The notes: a model not told the origin generated them from the sequence alone. A DNA stretch of 64,000 nt from Ensifer sp. WSM1721 (GCF_000513895.2 NZ_CP165783.1:930001-994000); one strand, 5' to 3'; shown: positions 9,008-19,725, counted from the stretch's first letter. Made by a program: numbers and translations.

Positions 9008-9988
9008 CTATTGCGGCCGCCTCGGCGAGGCAGCAACCAGACGTGCGTAGGCGATCGCTGACAGCATATTGACGTGGTTGGCCTTGCCGGTTCCGGCGAT
9101 GTCGAAGGCCGTTCCGTGGTCAACCGAGACGCGATCGATCGGCAATCCGAGCGACACGTTCACCGCCGTGTCGAAGGCGACGAGCTTGATTGGGATATGG
9201 CCTTGGTCGTGATATTGCGCGACGACGAGATCGAAGGCGCCGTTGTAGGCGCGCGCATAGACAGTGTCGGCAGAAATCGGGCCGGAAACATCGATGCCCT
9301 TGGCCTTTGCGAGCTCGACGGCGGGCGCCAGGAAGCGCGTGTCCTCGTCACCGAAGAGGCCGTTCTCGCCGCAATGCGGATTGAGGCCGGCGACCGCAAT
9401 GCGTGGCTTCCGGCCGAGCCGCATGAAATGACTGTGGCCAGCCTCGATCGTCGCCAATACCCGCTCGACCGTCGCCCGCTCGATGGCGCCGCGGAGCGAC
9501 ACATGCGTCGAGACGTGGATGGTGTTGAGCCGCTCGGAGGCAAGCAGCATGAAGGAGCTCTTGGATCCGGTCAGGTGCGCCAAAAGCCCGGTATGACCGT
9601 CGAAATGATGACCGGCGAGGTTCATCGCCTCCTTGTTGATCGGCGCGGTGACGATGCAGTCGGCCTCCCCCGCCAACGCCATCTCGACAGCGCGGCGAAT
9701 ATAGCGGACCGAAGCTTCGCCGGCCGCGGCACTCACCCTGCCGATCTCCGGCAAAGCCGCGTCGAGAGGCACCTCCTCGACCAGAATGGCGCCATCCATC
9801 CTGCTCGTCGCAAGGCCCAGGGAAACCCCGGTCGCTTGCTTGGCGCGCTCAAGCGCCTCGATATTGCCGATCACGGTGAAATTCGCGCGCTCCTTGTGCG
9901 GGAGCGTCGCGAGCGCCTTGACGATGACTTCCGGCCCGACGCCGGCGGGATCGCCGAGCGTGATTGCGACGCGGGTCTCCTTGCCCAT
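9008..9988 (-). CDS. pdxA2: 4-phospho-acid dehydrogenase of the PdxA family (PdxA2-like)
   Basis: The 326-aa product starts at the ATG at 9988 behind GGGAGAG. It carries the PdxA signatures [13 protein letters not shown] at the N-terminus, [13 protein letters not shown] and [12 protein letters not shown], which supply metal-binding histidines and phosphate contacts. Biosynthetic PdxA oxidises 4-phosphohydroxythreonine in vitamin B6 synthesis. PdxA2 paralogues that travel with DUF1537 kinases oxidise 4-phospho-D-threonate or -erythronate to dihydroxyacetone phosphate and CO2. The same cluster encodes a DUF1537 kinase (19726-20802) and a transporter, so the catabolic role is favoured. It follows the Fe-alcohol dehydrogenase gene by 73 bp in the same direction. 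The exact substrate is inferred, not shown. Confidence 0.82.
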   Translation of the reverse strand: MGKETRVAITLGDPAGVGPEVIVKALATLPHKERANFTVIGNIEALERAKQATGVSLGLATSRMDGAILVEEVPLDAALPEIGRVSAAAGEASVRYIRRAVEMALAGEADCIVTAPINKEAMNLAGHHFDGHTGLLAHLTGSKSSFMLLASERLNTIHVSTHVSLRGAIERATVERVLATIEAGHSHFMRLGRKPRIAVAGLNPHCGENGLFGDEDTRFLAPAVELAKAKGIDVSGPISADTVYARAYNGAFDLVVAQYHDQGHIPIKLVAFDTAVNVSLGLPIDRVSVDHGTAFDIAGTGKANHVNMLSAIAYARLVAASPRRPQ

Positions 9989-10061
9989 TTTTTCTCTCCC
10001 TCAAGGAACGCTCGTCGGTGCCGCGCGTGTCCGAAGCCGTGCGCACACCGGACGGCATGCA

Positions 10062-11195
10062 TCAGTAAGCCGCCTCGTAGATCGCGAGAATGTCGGCGCG
10101 CGAGAGGTCGCGCGGATTGTTGTCGAGCAGGCGTCTGATGGCAAAGGCATCGTCGGCCATCGTGCCGAGATCATCCGCCGGGACGCCGAGCTCCGACAGC
10201 TTCATCTCGATGCCGAGCGCCGCACAGAAGGCATGAGCCCCCTCGAACACGGACCCGACTTTGTCGGTGACGGGCAGGTTCAGCGCATCGAGGACCGCTT
10301 TCGTCTTCTCAGGCACCGCAGGCGTATTGAAAGCGAGCACATGCGGGAAGATCAGCGCATTGGCCGCGCCATGCGCCACGTGCCAGCGGGTGCCGAGCGG
10401 ATAGGCAAGGGCGTGGCCGCCGGCGGTGTTGACAGGTCCGAGGCAATAGCCGCCATAGAGCGAGGCGAGCGAGAGCCCGGCGCGCGCCTCCGCATCGCTG
10501 CCATCGCGCACGGCCCGCGCGAGATAGCGCCCGACGAGCCGCGCGCCTTCGATGGCATAGATGTCGGCTGCGGGATGTGATTTGCGATTGGTGAAGGCCT
10601 CGACGCAATGCGCCAGGGCATCAACGCCGGTCGCCGCAGTCACCTTCGGCGGAACGGTAAAGGTCAAGGCCGGATCGATGACGGCGATGTCGGCAAGCAT
10701 ATGGATGCTTTCGACCGCCAGCTTGGCCTTTGTCGTCGGGTCGGTGACGAGCGCACGGATGCCGGCTTCGCTGCCCGTCCCGGAAGTGGTCGGCACTTGG
10801 GCAAGCGCGGACTTGCGCGGCCCGGCGACCTTGCCGGCGCCGACGACGTCGACGAGCCGTTGGGATGATCCTGACAGGACCGCCGCGAGCTTGGCGAGGT
10901 CCATGGCACTGCCGCCGCCGAAACCGACGATGAGATCGGCGTTCGCACCGTCTGCCGCGGCAAGGACGCGATCGAGATCGCCCGTATCCGGCTCGGCCTT
11001 GACTTCACCGTAGACGGTGATCTCACCGGCGAGCCCGAGAGCCTCGATACGCGACGCATTGAAGGCGTCCGAGATGACGAGAGCACGCCGATATCCCTTG
11101 CTCTTCGCCCATGCCCCCAGCCTCGCCGCCACGCCGATGCCGAATTCGATCAGGCTCGGCCTCACCATGGAAATGGGCGCTTCCAGATTGTTCAT
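10062..11195 (-). CDS. Iron-containing alcohol dehydrogenase
   Basis: The 377-aa protein starts at the ATG at 11195 behind GGGAGGATC; an upstream in-frame start lacks a ribosome binding site. It shows the group III Fe-ADH fold: GFGGGSAMDLAKL (nucleotide binding), VPTTSGTGSEAG, and metal-ligand region GVDALAHCVEAFTN followed by GGHALAYPLGTRWHVAHGAA. These enzymes interconvert an alcohol or hydroxy acid and its carbonyl with NAD(P)H in the cytoplasm. Together with the PdxA2 and kinase genes it probably handles an oxidised four- or five-carbon intermediate. Maleylacetate reductase-like members also belong here, so the substrate is open. Confidence 0.85.
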   Translation of the reverse strand: MNNLEAPISMVRPSLIEFGIGVAARLGAWAKSKGYRRALVISDAFNASRIEALGLAGEITVYGEVKAEPDTGDLDRVLAAADGANADLIVGFGGGSAMDLAKLAAVLSGSSQRLVDVVGAGKVAGPRKSALAQVPTTSGTGSEAGIRALVTDPTTKAKLAVESIHMLADIAVIDPALTFTVPPKVTAATGVDALAHCVEAFTNRKSHPAADIYAIEGARLVGRYLARAVRDGSDAEARAGLSLASLYGGYCLGPVNTAGGHALAYPLGTRWHVAHGAANALIFPHVLAFNTPAVPEKTKAVLDALNLPVTDKVGSVFEGAHAFCAALGIEMKLSELGVPADDLGTMADDAFAIRRLLDNNPRDLSRADILAIYEAAY

Positions 11196-11507
11196 CCGAT
11201 CGATCCTCCCTGAGCGTGACAGCGGCAACGGCAATCACTAAGATGTAAAGTTGTTATCTCCGATGTCATCAAATAGCAAGTGCATCTCGCGATTTTCTGT
11301 CCCGCCCCTGCCGTTTCATGATCCTCGACGACAGGCCGCAGCACCTCGTAACCCAAGCATATCTGTCTGAAATTAATTGTAAGTTCGCGGCTGCCAGCAC
11401 GGGTCGGCACGCGGTTACGCATGCCGCGTCTTGCAACCGCCGGATCGCGCGACCTCGAACGAAAGAGTTGTCATCTTCAGTGGAAGGTGGGTCGGTTACC
11501 CGCAAGT
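11196..11507. other. Intergenic region, 312 bp
   Basis: Separates the BNR-protein gene from the Fe-ADH gene, both leftward. It contains an AT-richer stretch (11236-11280) that could hold a second promoter for the Fe-ADH/pdxA2 pair. No RNA gene, repeat or credible small coding sequence was recognised. Confidence 0.4.
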
Positions 11508-12710
11508 TCACCTTGTCGCTTCGAAGAAATCCGGCTCCAGCCGGACATATTTGATCGCCCGACGGAAATAGGTGTAGGCGATGTGCAGCCTGCCCTCGCC
11601 GTCCTCGACGATCGACGGATAGGAGAATTCGCGGTTGAGCGAGTCCTTGGAATTGTTGCTGAGGCAGAAGCCGTCGCCGGTGTCGAGATCGATACGGCGC
11701 GGGAAAGACCGCCCGTTATCCGTCGAAAGCGCGAGGCTGAGCGGCGCCCGGGGAACGCCCCAGACGGCCGGACGAGCGGAGGCGATCGCCTCGCCTGAGG
11801 TGCCGCTAGCCTCCCCGCCTTCGCCCTCGATCTCGTCATAGAGCGAGTGGCGGCGCGCGTCCGACATGGAAGCATTGCTGTGGTTGTAAACCATTGCGAT
11901 CGCGCCGTTTTTCATGCGCACCGCCTGGATCGAGGAGTTGTTGTTGGGCAGATCCACGGGCTCGGGCGGCGTCCAGTGGAGCCCGCCATTCTGCGAGCGA
12001 CTGCTGAGAATATTGGTCGCGAAACGGTTGCGATAGAAGGCAACCATGGCGTCACCACCGGTCGGCACGATGTTCATGTGCACCGCACCTATACTGTCCG
12101 GAACCTCCTCTATCGTCCAGCTCTTGCCTTCGTCGCGCGAAATCAGGACGGCCGCGCGGTCGACGTCGCCGGTCCAGCGCCGCCCGGGCTGGCTCATGCA
12201 GCGGAAGACCGGCAACAGCCAGTTGCCGGCGCCATTCACGACGACCGGCTGGCGCACGAAAGTTCCGGGAATGTCGCAAAGCACGTCCGCCGGGCCGAAG
12301 GACTTGCCGCCGTCGGCGGATATCCGGCGTTTGACCACGGCCCCGTCCTGGTTGCCGGAGGTTTGTGAGGTGAAGAGCAGCCACACGCGCCCGTCGGGTG
12401 CCGTAAAGATGAGCGGATTTTGCTCTGACTTTTCCCGATCGTCTGACATCTTTTCCGGCTCGGACCAACGGTTTGCGCCGGCCTCCAGTCGCGACATGTA
12501 AACGGAGATGTCGCCCATTCCTTCCATCGTTCCGCCGAACCAGACGCAGCTCAAGGCGCCGTCGGGAAGAAAGGCGAGATTTGCTGCATGGTTTTGCACC
12601 GAGGGCGAGGGAAGAAAAGACTCGTACCGGCCGGGCTCCCCGGGGATTGCCGCCACCTCCCCCGTCATCCGGGGCGGGACCTCATGCGGCTCCAGAGCGG
12701 AATACGCCAT
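11508..12710 (-). CDS. BNR-repeat sialidase-like beta-propeller protein
   Basis: The 400-aa protein starts at the ATG at 12710 behind GAGGGAGGATCGG. Four Asp-box motifs are visible (SADGGKSF, SRDEGKSW, SQNGGLHW, STDNGRSF), spaced as in six-bladed sialidase propellers (BNR_2 family). Conserved patches such as RQPVVVNGAGNWLLPVF and REFSYPSIVEDGEGRLHIAYT are typical of this subfamily. There is no signal peptide, so the protein should be cytoplasmic and not a secreted sialidase. It lies 11 bp after the aldolase gene and likely acts on a compound imported by the adjacent ABC system. True sialidase activity is doubtful; another glycosidase or lyase activity is possible. Confidence 0.8.
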   Translation of the reverse strand: MAYSALEPHEVPPRMTGEVAAIPGEPGRYESFLPSPSVQNHAANLAFLPDGALSCVWFGGTMEGMGDISVYMSRLEAGANRWSEPEKMSDDREKSEQNPLIFTAPDGRVWLLFTSQTSGNQDGAVVKRRISADGGKSFGPADVLCDIPGTFVRQPVVVNGAGNWLLPVFRCMSQPGRRWTGDVDRAAVLISRDEGKSWTIEEVPDSIGAVHMNIVPTGGDAMVAFYRNRFATNILSSRSQNGGLHWTPPEPVDLPNNNSSIQAVRMKNGAIAMVYNHSNASMSDARRHSLYDEIEGEGGEASGTSGEAIASARPAVWGVPRAPLSLALSTDNGRSFPRRIDLDTGDGFCLSNNSKDSLNREFSYPSIVEDGEGRLHIAYTYFRRAIKYVRLEPDFFEATR

Positions 12711-12721
12711 CCGATCCTCCC

Positions 12722-13630
12722 TCACGCCAAAGCTGCAAATTTAACCGCGAGGTCCGCGCGCTCGCTCGCGCTCAGCGGCATCAGCGGCGGCCGCGTCCGG
12801 AACCAAGCATTCTCGCCGTGTCTCAAGCCGAGCATCGCCTTGATCGTCGGGATTTGGACATAGGCGTTCGACAGCGTCCGGTAGGCATTGATGCGCGCCT
12901 GCGCCGCTTCCACCTCTGCCGTCCTGGCCGTGTCGGACACATGATCGAAAATGAATCTGAGCGAGTCCGCAATGAGGTTGGATGTGGCGGTGATGCAACC
13001 TGCACCGCCCGCTTTAAGGAGCGGCAGCAGCAGCGGATCGGCACCGGCAAGTACCGAGAAACCCGGCAGTTCGGCGACCAGAGCCTGCATGTTGGCGAAA
13101 TCGCCGGCGGAATCCTTGATGCCGACGACGGTGTCGGGGAAAGTAGCGGCGAGCCGCTTGACGAGCGGAATCGAAAGCGGAATGCCGGAGACTTGGGGAA
13201 TGTGATAGAGGACCACCTTCAGCTGGCTGTCGCCGATCGTTTCAATGATTTGCGAATAGGCGGCGAAGAGCCCCTCATCGCTCACGCCCTTATAGTAGAA
13301 GGGCGGCAGCATCACGACCCGGTTCACCCCGCGTGAAAGCGCATGCTTCGTCAGTGCGATCGTTTCCGGTATTGCCGCAACGCCCGTTCCGGGCATGAGC
13401 CGGTCGGGCGCAATGCCCGCAGCAAGAGCGCTTTCCAGAATGGACCTGCGCTCGTCCTGGGAAAACGAATTGGCCTCGCCCGTCGTGCCGAGCAGGGCGA
13501 TCCCATGACATCCATTGTCGATGAGCCGCCGGCAATGATCCGCGAAGAGCGCGAGATCGGGCTCGCCATTCTGTTTGAGCGGCGTCGCCGCCGCTGAATA
13601 GACGCCGGCCACCGCATGTTTCATCTTCAT
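12722..13630 (-). CDS. Dihydrodipicolinate synthase/N-acetylneuraminate lyase family aldolase
   Basis: The 302-aa protein starts at the ATG at 13630, 8 nt behind GGAGG. It is a class I aldolase barrel: substrate loop LLGTTGEANSFSQDER, Tyr142 in VLYHIPQVSG and Schiff-base Lys172 in VVGIKDSAG. Members bind pyruvate as a Schiff base and add or split an aldehyde; besides lysine biosynthesis (DapA) many are catabolic 2-keto-3-deoxy-acid aldolases or dehydratases. A catabolic role fits the context: first gene of an operon with a sialidase-like protein, divergent from a solute importer. The aldehyde partner is unknown. Confidence 0.85.
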   Translation of the reverse strand: MKMKHAVAGVYSAAATPLKQNGEPDLALFADHCRRLIDNGCHGIALLGTTGEANSFSQDERRSILESALAAGIAPDRLMPGTGVAAIPETIALTKHALSRGVNRVVMLPPFYYKGVSDEGLFAAYSQIIETIGDSQLKVVLYHIPQVSGIPLSIPLVKRLAATFPDTVVGIKDSAGDFANMQALVAELPGFSVLAGADPLLLPLLKAGGAGCITATSNLIADSLRFIFDHVSDTARTAEVEAAQARINAYRTLSNAYVQIPTIKAMLGLRHGENAWFRTRPPLMPLSASERADLAVKFAALA

Positions 13631-13962
13631 GTGCCTCTCCTCCGACGGCTCTCGGCAAGATCTTTTTACAAGATCACCGGCTGGCGGCTTCGACTGCCAT
13701 TTGCCTCGGCTCGCGAGTGCTCCGCCCTCCACTTTTGTCTTCAACATCGAGCTTGTTGTCAATATGGAAATCCGGATCGAAAATTTAGTCGTCAGCTAAT
13801 ATGTTGATATATATACATTCTTGTCTCGACGAAAATCCCAACGCGCCGTTTCTCCGCATTTTTCGTTGACATATTTACAATATAGGTGAAGTCTAAGGCC
13901 AATCAGAGCGCCGCTATCCGGGGGAGAGCGGAGGCGCTCGATTTCACGCACGGGAGGAAGAA
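13631..13962. promoter_or_regulatory. Divergent control region of the catabolic cluster
   Basis: An AT-rich 332-bp spacer between the leftward aldolase operon and the rightward importer operon. It holds a 16-bp near-repeat: GTTGATATATATACAT (13803-13818) and GTTGACATATTTACAA (13865-13880), 13 of 16 identical, starts 62 bp apart, each with a hyphenated TTG...CAA-type dyad. These are candidate operators for the GntR/FadR regulator encoded at 20799. A dyad GATCTT-TTTAC-AAGATC (13659-13675) lies close to the aldolase start. TTGACA at 13866-13871 could be a -35 box, but no strong -10 is visible. Confidence 0.5.
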
Positions 13963-15606
13963 ATGACCAAACGGAATGATCTCGACGTTGCCGCCATTTC
14001 GCGGCGAGAGGCGCTGAAGCTCGGATTGGGCGCCACCGTAGCGCTCACGATCGCGGGCATGAATGCACGCATCGTCATGGCTCAGGAAGGCCAGGTGCTA
14101 AAAGTCGCCAATCCGGCCTTCAATCAGGATTGGTCGCCGCTGCGCGGGGGCGGCGTGCCCTACCGGTGGAATTCAGCCTGGTGGGCCTCGCCGATGTATT
14201 TCGACAGCGAAGGCAAGATTCATCCTTATGTCTTTGCCAGTTGGGAACCTTCCGAGGGCAACAAGGTCTGGACCTTCAAGATCGACCCCAAGGCGACCTT
14301 TTCCGACGGCAGCAAGATCACGGCCGAGGACGTCAAGGGTTCATGGAACGTCTCGGCGATGCCGAACACCAAGAACCAGCGCGCCGACCAGGTCCTGAGC
14401 AAGGTTGCGGGCTACGCGGATGTCAGCAGCGGCAGCGCCAACGAGCTTTCAGGCGTGGCGACGCCGGACGAAGGCACTGTCGTCGTGACGCTCAGCGAAG
14501 CCGATCCGATCTTCTTCATGCGCCTTGCCAACCACATCGCCCCGATCACCAAGGCGTCGCAGTCGCGCGGCGAGGACGGCGAGGAGATCCAGGATTGGTA
14601 TATGCCGGACAGCGGCGCGGTCTATTCCGGGCCGTTCAAGCTGACGGCGATCGACCTCGACGCCGGCACCCTGACATTCGAGCCGAACGAGAACTTCTTC
14701 GGTCCGAAGCCGAAGCTTGCCCGCATCGAGATCGCTTCGATCGAAGACAACGTCACGGCGACGTCGCTCATCAAGTCCGGCGAGTTCAACGCGCACACGG
14801 AACTCGTCACCTCGACGATCATCCAGGATCTCGGCGCCGAGTTCGCAGCCGGTCCGATTATCCCCACCAGCCAGCACTTCTGGTTCAACACCGCGCGCAA
14901 GCCGATGGACGATCCGAAGGTGCGTGAGGCGCTGATCCGAGCGGTCGACCGCGATAGCCTCATGAAGGCATCCTTCCCGGACGGCCCGCACAAGAAGACG
15001 GACCAGATCCTGAACTCGGTACCGGGCGCCGACAATTCCGGCTTCGAGCCCTATCCTTACGATCCGGAGGGCGCAAAGAAGCTGCTTGCCGAATCGAGCT
15101 ATGGCGGGCCGGAGAAGCTTCCGAAGCTTCTCTTCGTCGGCATTTCCGGTCCGGCGATCGAGGCGGCGGCGCAGTTCATCGCCGAACAATGGCGCCAGAA
15201 CCTCGGCATCTCGGCGGTCGACATGAAGCCGCAGCAGGATGCCTATGCCGGGCCAGACCAGAACGCGGTCCAGATTTTCCGCGACGACGTCGGCACGCGC
15301 GTGCCCGATGCCGCCTCCTATCTGCAGGGGTCGATCGCCTCGACCTCCTCGAATGCCCAGAACAAGCTCGGCGGCTATAAGAACGAGAAGGTCGACAGCC
15401 TGCTCGCGCAAGCCGCCACCAAGGCAGCCGACGATCCTGAGCGCGTTGCTCTGGCGCAGGAGGCACAAAAGGCCTTCCGCGACGACTGGGCCTTCATCCC
15501 CTGGTATGCTCAGGCGATGTCGCGCTGGGCCACCGCCGAGGTGAAGGGCATCGACAAGAACCTCGACTGGCAGGTCGCAGAGCCGTGGAATATTTCGATC
15601 GGCTGA
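13963..15606 (+). CDS. Extracellular solute-binding protein, family 5 (oligopeptide/dipeptide type)
   Basis: The 547-aa protein starts behind GGGAGGAAGAA. The N-terminus contains ISRREALKLGLGATVALTIAG, a twin-arginine-type signal, so it may be exported folded through Tat. The body matches SBP_bac_5: KIHPYVFASWEPSEGNKVWTF, DGSKITAEDVKGSW and the YPYDPEGAKKLLAESSY segment. Such proteins collect oligopeptides, but in rhizobia family 5 also serves sugar oligomers, opines and other compounds. It heads an operon with two permeases, two ATPases and a DUF1537 kinase; a kinase for four-carbon acids argues that the ligand is a sugar-acid derivative rather than a peptide (inference). Confidence 0.9.
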   Translation: MTKRNDLDVAAISRREALKLGLGATVALTIAGMNARIVMAQEGQVLKVANPAFNQDWSPLRGGGVPYRWNSAWWASPMYFDSEGKIHPYVFASWEPSEGNKVWTFKIDPKATFSDGSKITAEDVKGSWNVSAMPNTKNQRADQVLSKVAGYADVSSGSANELSGVATPDEGTVVVTLSEADPIFFMRLANHIAPITKASQSRGEDGEEIQDWYMPDSGAVYSGPFKLTAIDLDAGTLTFEPNENFFGPKPKLARIEIASIEDNVTATSLIKSGEFNAHTELVTSTIIQDLGAEFAAGPIIPTSQHFWFNTARKPMDDPKVREALIRAVDRDSLMKASFPDGPHKKTDQILNSVPGADNSGFEPYPYDPEGAKKLLAESSYGGPEKLPKLLFVGISGPAIEAAAQFIAEQWRQNLGISAVDMKPQQDAYAGPDQNAVQIFRDDVGTRVPDAASYLQGSIASTSSNAQNKLGGYKNEKVDSLLAQAATKAADDPERVALAQEAQKAFRDDWAFIPWYAQAMSRWATAEVKGIDKNLDWQVAEPWNISIG

Positions 15607-15623
15607 TGCCGCCGACGACAAGA

Positions 15624-15665
15624 TTGCTCACGTGCGAGGTCCAAAGCGCCCTCGCACGTGAGCGA
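15624..15665 (+). promoter_or_regulatory. Long intercistronic hairpin after the binding-protein gene
   Basis: Arms CTCACGTGCGAGG (15627-15639) and CCTCGCACGTGAG (15650-15662) are perfectly complementary over 13 bp. The stem extends to about 16 bp with one wobble, around a 10-nt loop. No T-run follows, so it is more likely a processing/3'-stabilising structure that raises binding-protein mRNA over permease mRNA than a full terminator. It lies 150 bp ahead of the permease start. Confidence 0.6.
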
Positions 15666-15816
15666 ATGCATGGATCGAAAGCGACGTTTTTCGAAGCGGT
15701 CCGTGTTGAGAATAGCCGGTTCAAGCAGCCTTCGGACGCTTTGCACCGGCCACGAGTGAGTGTGGCGTTCGGGACCTGATCGGGGCCCGCTGGCGTCATG
15801 CGGGAGGATTTGCGGC

Positions 15817-16773
15817 ATGCTGCGCTACATCGCGACACGATTTGCCATCTGGGTACCGTCGGTTCTTCTGGTGATGATGGCGGTCTATGCCCTTGCCTTC
15901 TATGGAGCGGGCGACCCGATCAAGCTGATTTTCCTGAGGGCGCCCGGCGACGTCGCCTACAATCCCGAGCGCATCGAGGCGATCCGCGAGAGCGCGGGGC
16001 TGAACAAGCCCTTCATCGAGCAGTTCGGCTATTACGTCTGGAACCTTCTCCAAGGGGATTTCGGCAATTCGCTGAGTTCCGGGCGCTCGGTCTGGGCGAT
16101 GGTCAAGGCAGCGGCCCCAGTGTCCTTTAAGTTGGCGCTTTGTTCGATCATCCTGACGGCACTCGTCGCGATCCCACTCGGCATGATCGCCGCACTCAAC
16201 CAGAACCGCCGCCTCGATTACATCATCCTCGGCTCGGCGCTCTTTCTCTGGGCCATTCCGGCCTATGTCGCCGGGCCGCTGCTGATGGTCGGCCTGATCG
16301 TCCTCCTTCCCGGCGTCAACGTCCCCTATGGCTGGGGCGGTGTCTTCGACATCCGCATTCTCCTGCCCTTGATCGTGCTCTCGTTTCAGCCGATCGCTCT
16401 TATCATCCGGCAGACGCGCGCGGCGGTCATCGAGGTGCTCTCCGAAGATTTCGTCCGTACCGCGCGCGCAAAGGGCGTGCCCGAGATCGTCGTGGCGCTG
16501 AAGCATATATTGAGGCCGGTCCTGACGCCGGTCGTCACCCAGCTCGGCCTCATCATGATCACGATCGTCAACGGCGCGATCTTCGTGGAGCTGGTTTTCG
16601 GCCTGCCCGGCCTCGGACGCCTCACCGTAAAAGCGCTCACCAATTCCGACTATCCGGTGATCCTCGCGATCACGCTCATCGGGTCGTTCCTGGTGATGAT
16701 TTCGAACCTGCTCGTCGACATCCTCTATCCGCTGCTCGATCCGCGCGCGGCGGATACGAGAAGGAGCCGCTGA
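15817..16773 (+). CDS. ABC transporter permease (DppB/OppB type)
   Basis: The 318-aa protein starts at the ATG at 15817, preceded by GGGAGGATTTGCGGC; earlier in-frame codons lie in non-conserved sequence. It has six predicted membrane segments. The N-terminal helix and the FGNSLSSGRSV stretch are typical of DppB. The EAA loop that docks onto the ATPase reads EDFVRTARAKGVPEIVV. It forms half of the membrane channel together with the next gene product. It is separated from the binding-protein gene by 210 bp that contain a long hairpin. Confidence 0.92.
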   Translation: MLRYIATRFAIWVPSVLLVMMAVYALAFYGAGDPIKLIFLRAPGDVAYNPERIEAIRESAGLNKPFIEQFGYYVWNLLQGDFGNSLSSGRSVWAMVKAAAPVSFKLALCSIILTALVAIPLGMIAALNQNRRLDYIILGSALFLWAIPAYVAGPLLMVGLIVLLPGVNVPYGWGGVFDIRILLPLIVLSFQPIALIIRQTRAAVIEVLSEDFVRTARAKGVPEIVVALKHILRPVLTPVVTQLGLIMITIVNGAIFVELVFGLPGLGRLTVKALTNSDYPVILAITLIGSFLVMISNLLVDILYPLLDPRAADTRRSR

Positions 16774-16774
16774 T

Positions 16775-17730
16775 ATGTCCGCCGTTCAAACCGAGCCCGC
16801 AATGCTTTCTGAGGAGCCGCCGGTCAGCCTGTGGCGTGATGCCTGGTACCGGCTGAAACGAAACCGGCTCGCGATCTTCGGCCTCTGCGTTATTGTGCTG
16901 CTCGCCTTCACGGCGCTCTTCGGTCCCTATCTGACGCCCTACGACTTTCTCGGCCAGGATCTCGAGGCGCGTAACCAGGCGCCCTCGCTTGCCCATCTCT
17001 TCGGCACCGACGATCTTGGTCGCGACGTCTTCAGCCGCGTCGTCTATGGCACGCGGACAGCCTTTCTCGTCGCCGTCGTGGTCACCGCCATCGCACTTGT
17101 CATCGGCACGGTGCTTGGTGCGGTCGCCGGCTTCTTCGGCAACCCGTTCGATCGCGTGATCATGTGGCTGACCGACGTGACCATGTCGGTGCCGAACCTG
17201 CTTCTCGTGGTTGTCATCAACGCGTCGCTGAAGACGCCGATAGCGCAATGGATGGAGGCGCGTTATCTCGAAACGCTCAATCCTTTCTATCGCGAGACGG
17301 TCTGGATCGACTTCCTGCTCGTCTTCGGCTCCATGGCGCTGATCTCCTGGCCGCCTTATGCGCGGCTCGTCCGTGCCCAGGTTCTGTCGATCCGCAGCCG
17401 GCCCTATATCACCGCCGCTCAGGCGCTCGGCCTTTCGAACCGGATCATCCTCACTCGCTACGTGATACCGAATGCGCTCGGACCACTGATCGTCGCCGTC
17501 AGCGCCGGCCTCGGCACGGCGATGGTGCTCGAGAGCGCCTTCTCCTTCCTCGGTGTGGGGGTCAATCCGCCGACACCGAGCTGGGGCAACATGATTTCGG
17601 ACGGACTGCGCGTCTGGCAGCACTATCCGCATCTGCTTGCGGCACCGGCAGCCGTTCTCGGTCTCGCATCCGTCGCCTTCTCCTTCCTCGGCGACGGCCT
17701 CAATGACGCTCTCAACCCGCGAGGCAGCAA

Positions 17731-17734
<4 letters not shown>
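16775..17734 (+). CDS. ABC transporter permease (DppC/OppC type)
   Basis: The 319-aa protein starts one base after the preceding stop codon, behind AGGAG. It shows the OppC N-terminal module (WYRLKRNRLAIFGLCVIVLL), then the FGTDDLGRDVFSRVVYG signature and the EAA loop RPYITAAQALGLSNRII. There are six predicted membrane segments. It pairs with the DppB-type permease encoded immediately upstream. An insertion of about 35 residues (around ARYLETLNPFYRETVWIDF) lengthens the region before the EAA loop compared with short DppC proteins. Confidence 0.92.
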
Positions 17735-18737
<1,003 letters not shown>

Positions 18738-18738
<1 letters not shown>

Positions 18739-19721
18739 TGGGTGCAGAACCTCTTCTGAAGATCGAAAACCTGGTCAAACATTTCCATGTCCGTCTCGGC
18801 GCCTTCGGCGAGCGGGCAGCGACGGTGCATGCGCTCGACGATTTCACCCTGGATATCGAGGAGGGCGAGACCTTGAGTCTCGTTGGGGAATCGGGCTGCG
18901 GCAAGTCGACGACCGGTTTCACCATCCTGAACCTGCACCGGGCGACCGCCGGCAAGGTTCTCTACAAGGGCCAGGACCTGACCGCGCTCGACGAAAAGCG
19001 GATGCGGCCGTTCCGACGCGATCTGCAGATCGTCTTTCAGGACCCCTATTCGACGCTCAATCCGCGTATGACAGTCGGCGAAGCGATCGGCGAGCCGATC
19101 CTCTTCCACAAGCTCGCCACCAAGACGGAGCTCGAGGGAAAGGTGGCGGCACTACTCACGGATGTCGGGCTGCCGCCGCGCTTTGCGTCGCGCTACCCGC
19201 ACGAGCTTTCGGGAGGCCAGCGCCAGCGCGTGGTGATCGCGCGGGCGCTCGCCTGCCAGCCGAAGTTCATCGTCTGCGACGAGGCGATCTCGGCGCTCGA
19301 CGTCTCGATCCAAGCGCAGATCATCAACCTGCTCCTCGACCTGCAGGAGAAATACGGCCTCACCTATCTTTTCATCGCCCATGATCTCGCGGTCGTACGC
19401 CACATCTCGACCCGCGTCGGCGTCATGTATCTCGGGCGGCTGGCGGAGCTCGCCAGCCGCGATGAACTCTTCGAGATGCCGCTCCATCCCTACACGAAGG
19501 CGCTGCTGTCGGCCGTACCGGAGATCGACCCGCAACATGAGCGCGACCGTAAGCGGCAGATCCTTCAGGGCGACGTCCCAAGCCCGCTCGACCCGCCCGC
19601 CGGCTGCCGCTTCCATACACGCTGCCCGATCGCCATGGAGGTCTGCCGCCGCAAGGTCCCGAGCTGGAAGGAGGCGCGCCCGGGGCACCTCGTGGCCTGC
19701 CATGCGGTGAACGGCGAATAG
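18738..19721 (+). CDS. ABC transporter ATP-binding protein (DppF/OppF type)
   Basis: The 327-aa ATPase begins on the last base of the preceding stop (TGATG). Walker A is GESGCGKST, Q-loop VFQDPYSTLNPRM, signature ELSGGQRQRV, Walker B FIVCDEAISALD and H-loop FIAHDLAVV. The C-terminal OppF extension has GCRFHTRCPIAMEVCRRK. It is the second cassette of the heterodimeric importer. Note Ala replacing the usual Pro in DEP(T/V) of Walker B, which is common in this family. Confidence 0.93.
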
Positions 19722-19725
19722 AGCC

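Noticed and set aside
11508..12710. Calling the BNR protein a true secreted neuraminidase
   Set aside because: No signal peptide and only Asp-boxes are certain; catalytic residues could not be verified.
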